DNA from: JAYPUA01 sp038133845
GTDB lineage: Bacteria > SAR324 > NAC60-12
Direction: 5' to 3'
Assembly (NCBI GenBank): GCA_038133845.1
Contig: JAYPUA010000062.1
Span: forward strand, 1-17,037
Length of the DNA stretch: 17,037 bases
The notes below the pieces were generated by a model. That model was not told where the DNA came from, ran no database searches, and was given only the letters and a program-made list of their open reading frames with translations. Shown piece by piece: positions 15,071 through 17,037 of the stretch (its first letter is position 1; each line of letters begins with the position of its first letter). The translations under genes and the position numbers were made by a program.

Positions 15071-16432
15071 ATGAATTCTCTTAAGATCATTTGCCCAAAC
15101 GGACATCTTGGTTTTGCACCCTTGAAGACTGAAAGTTTTCAACAAGGTGTTGCAGCCAGACCCGATTACATTGCTGCAGATTCTGGCAGTGACGACGTAG
15201 GGCCGGTTCCACTAGGGAGCAATACTTCGACCAGCCCGGAACAGTGGCAGCGTCACGATCTTGAACAGATGTTACTCGCATCCCGACATCTGAAGGTTCC
15301 CATGTTGATTGGCTCGGCGGGAGATACAGGTGCCAATGGGCGTGTTGACCGCTATGTTGCCATGATCCAGGAGATTGCTGCCCAGCATCGGTTGCCTAAG
15401 TTCCGCTTAGGCTACTTCTATTCCGAGGTCTCACATGAACTCTTGCGCTCGAAACTGCGTTCAGGAGAAACGATTTCTGGCTTGGACGGGTTTTCCGACC
15501 TCACTGAAGCCGAGCTTGATGCTACCGACCGCATTGTTGCGATGGCTGGTGTTCATCCTTATTTGAAACTGCTCTCAGAAGGTGTTGATGTTGTCATCGG
15601 AGGGAGGAGTAGCGACAGCGTGATCTTTGCTGCTCCCGCACTACATCATGGCTATCCCGAAGCACTCTCCTACTATCTGGGCAAGGTACTTGAGTGCGCA
15701 TCTTTCTGTGCAGAGCCTTATGGCGGAAAAGAAACTGTCTTGGGAGAGATTAGTCAGGAAGACGTCAAGGTAACGGCTATGCATCCCGATCAGCGATGTA
15801 CCGTCGCCTCAGTGTCCGGTCATGCCATGTATGAACGCACCAACCCTTTCCATGAGTTTGTTGCAGGAGGGCAGTTGGATATGACTCATTGTCGATATGA
15901 ACAATTTACTCCAAAAACCACACGGATTACTGGGCCGACCTTCCATCCATCTGAGGATTTTCGCGTGAAACTCGAAGGTGCTGGTAAATTGGGGGAGCGA
16001 TTTGTCGGCATCGCTGGAGTGCGTGATCCCTACACCATTGCTCATATTGATCAGGTTATTGAATGGGCCCGTACTCAGGTCCGTGAGCGTTTTGGGGATT
16101 CTGGGTATGAACTGCACTACAATATCTTTGGACGTGATGGGATCATGGGAGAAATGGAGCCTCTCCGAAACCACCCCGCTCATGAACTCTGTATCGTTGT
16201 CCAAGGAGTCGCTCCAACAGCAGCAATGGCTGAGGAACTCACTATCACCGGGACTCGGCAACTTTTCTACGCTCGTTTACCGGACGTCAAGGGTACTGCT
16301 GGTGGAGTCTCTTTTGTGCTTGATGAGGTAATGCAGGCTAGTCCAGCGTATCGCTGGACTTTGAACCACACCGTTTCGGTTAGCGACGGATTGACTCTCT
16401 TTCCAACACACCTGATTGAGGCTGGGGTCTGA
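15071..16432 (+). CDS. AtuA family protein (DUF1446, acyclic terpene utilisation type)
   Basis: The 453-residue cytoplasmic protein is of the AtuA/DUF1446 family. The N-terminal block DYIAADSGSDDVGPVPLGSN, GSAGDTGANGRVDRYV, VDVVIGGRSSDSVIFAAP, YELHYNIFGRDGIMGEMEP and FVLDEVMQASPAYRW follow the family order, and the length is usual. The family is named from Pseudomonas genes needed for growth on citronellol-type terpenes, but most members have no known reaction and occur beside CoA-transferases, organic-acid transporters and DUF4387 proteins. Here the DUF4387 gene follows after one base, while terpene and CoA enzymes are absent. The start is ATG 15071 with a weak GAGATGAG site. It probably acts in catabolism of the imported compound (inference). 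Confidence 0.88.
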   Translation: MNSLKIICPNGHLGFAPLKTESFQQGVAARPDYIAADSGSDDVGPVPLGSNTSTSPEQWQRHDLEQMLLASRHLKVPMLIGSAGDTGANGRVDRYVAMIQEIAAQHRLPKFRLGYFYSEVSHELLRSKLRSGETISGLDGFSDLTEAELDATDRIVAMAGVHPYLKLLSEGVDVVIGGRSSDSVIFAAPALHHGYPEALSYYLGKVLECASFCAEPYGGKETVLGEISQEDVKVTAMHPDQRCTVASVSGHAMYERTNPFHEFVAGGQLDMTHCRYEQFTPKTTRITGPTFHPSEDFRVKLEGAGKLGERFVGIAGVRDPYTIAHIDQVIEWARTQVRERFGDSGYELHYNIFGRDGIMGEMEPLRNHPAHELCIVVQGVAPTAAMAEELTITGTRQLFYARLPDVKGTAGGVSFVLDEVMQASPAYRWTLNHTVSVSDGLTLFPTHLIEAGV

Positions 16433-16433
16433 G

Positions 16434-16769
16434 ATGGGAAATAAAAAGCTGTCTGAATTGGCAAAAACCATCCGTTCTAAAAACGCTGGAGTTAACAAGA
16501 TTACCTTTGACATTATCTTTCGCGAGGCCACTGATTACGAACTCGTGAAGCGAAGTCAGGTCCTGACACGCTCTTCAGTAGCAGCACTATTTAATATTCC
16601 TGAAGAACGGATTGCAGACTTTGTTGAGTACGACCCCGCCAACGCGATCAAGTTTACCATTTATCGTAATCGTCCAAGTGGCAGCCCCGGGGACCCTGAC
16701 ATATTTGGTGCTCAGCAATACGCACCATTGCTAGATATTGATGTTCCATCCCTTTCAGAAATTCGATGA
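16434..16769 (+). CDS. DUF4387 protein, partner of the AtuA-family protein
   Basis: The 111-residue protein matches DUF4387 by LSELAKTIRSKNAGVNKITFDIIF, the YELVKRSQVLTRSSVAALFNIPEE region, VEYDPANAIKFTIYR and the end DIFGAQQYAPLLDIDVP. DUF4387 proteins are found next to, or fused with, AtuA/DUF1446 proteins and are thought to form a functional unit with them; the reaction is unknown. The gene begins one base after the AtuA stop (ATG 16434), so the two are surely co-translated. There is no signal peptide or membrane segment. A terminator-like hairpin follows 5 bp after the stop, marking the end of the cluster. Confidence 0.88.
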   Translation: MGNKKLSELAKTIRSKNAGVNKITFDIIFREATDYELVKRSQVLTRSSVAALFNIPEERIADFVEYDPANAIKFTIYRNRPSGSPGDPDIFGAQQYAPLLDIDVPSLSEIR

Positions 16770-16773
16770 ATAG

Positions 16774-16801
16774 CTTATCCCTTTACGGATAAGGAATTTT
16801 T
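16774..16801 (+). terminator. Rho-independent terminator-like hairpin
   Basis: CTTATCC (16774-16780), loop CTTTAC, GGATAAG (16787-16793), then GAATTTTTG. It closes the AtuA/DUF4387 unit. The stem is 7 bp and only moderately stable. Confidence 0.65.
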
Positions 16802-16878
16802 GACCTTTCCCAAGTGAAGGAATGCTTTATCCATAAGAAATAAAATTTCTGATTTTGATCGATATACGGGCAGGTTGT

Positions 16879-16915
16879 TGAAGCCTGGTCGATATGCTTG
16901 GGGGCTTCACATTTT
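16879..16915 (+). terminator. Second terminator-like hairpin
   Basis: TGAAGCC (16879-16885), a 17-base loop, GGCTTCA (16903-16909), then CATTTTT. The large loop makes it less certain than the hairpin at 16774. Confidence 0.4.
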
Positions 16916-16940
16916 TGGTGTTCCAGACTGAATCTTTTGT

Positions 16941-16978
16941 AAGGCCTCCTGAAGCCCTTCCCGGCTCAGGCGATGGCC
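16941..16978 (+). repeat. 38-bp REP-like repeat, copy 2
   Basis: Identical to copy 1 (6686-6723) and in the same orientation, with different flanks. It lies just after the last gene of the low-GC cluster, so the two copies enclose the cluster. Confidence 0.85.
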
Positions 16979-16991
16979 TGGAGCTTCCTCC

Positions 16992-17023
16992 TTGACAACT
17001 CGGAAGAATTTCCGGAATATAGT
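16992..17023 (+). promoter_or_regulatory. Possible sigma-70 promoter with a palindrome in its spacer
   Basis: TTGACA (16992-16997) is a perfect -35 box. TATAGT follows at 17018-17023, but the spacer is 20 bp, too long for a strong promoter; AATATA would give 18. Between them CGGAA-gaat-TTCCG (17001-17014) is a perfect small palindrome, where an operator would fit. The gene it would serve lies outside the window. Confidence 0.35.
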
Positions 17024-17037
17024 CGTTTTTGGCCTTT

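Overview
The window looks like a scaffold piece from a Gram-negative, proteobacteria-like bacterium. The support is a periplasmic binding protein with a cleavable signal peptide and no lipobox, a sigma-54 promoter with its activator, an IspH of proteobacterial type, and a palindromic intergenic repeat of a kind common in proteobacteria. I cannot place the genus. A run of exactly 100 N (4127-4226) is an assembly gap.

Left part (1-6262) is GC-rich; one sampled 60-base line near 2281 is about 67% G+C. It carries the 3' part of ispH (isoprenoid synthesis), an atypical SDR/NmrA-like protein with a C-terminal extension, a secreted caspase-like (peptidase C14) protein broken by the gap inside a tandem repeat and ending in a LecA-like domain, a small [2Fe-2S] ferredoxin, and, convergent to it, an exported fasciclin (FAS1) protein.

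A junction zone of about 1 kb (6263-7265) has no convincing intact gene. It holds tandem motifs upstream of the FAS1 gene, a 38-bp REP-like repeat, a transposase remnant, an AT-rich stretch, a palindrome and a textbook sigma-54 promoter.

Right part (7266-16769) has clearly lower G+C (about 48-50% in sampled lines) and is all on the plus strand. It contains a complete peptide/nickel-type ABC importer (binding protein, two permeases, two ATPases), then a C45 (penicillin acyltransferase-like) Ntn-hydrolase joined by an ATGA overlap. Next come a PspF-like sigma-54 activator without an input domain, an AtuA/DUF1446 protein and a DUF4387 protein, followed by a terminator-like hairpin. A second identical copy of the 38-bp repeat lies just beyond, so the two copies bracket the low-GC block.

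Inferred working model: the activator drives the sigma-54 promoter at 7178-7192. The importer brings in a small peptide-like or amide-containing compound, the C45 enzyme cleaves or transfers its acyl group, and the AtuA/DUF4387 pair acts on a product. The substrate is unknown. I do not recognise this combination as a described system, and it is the most interesting part of the window.
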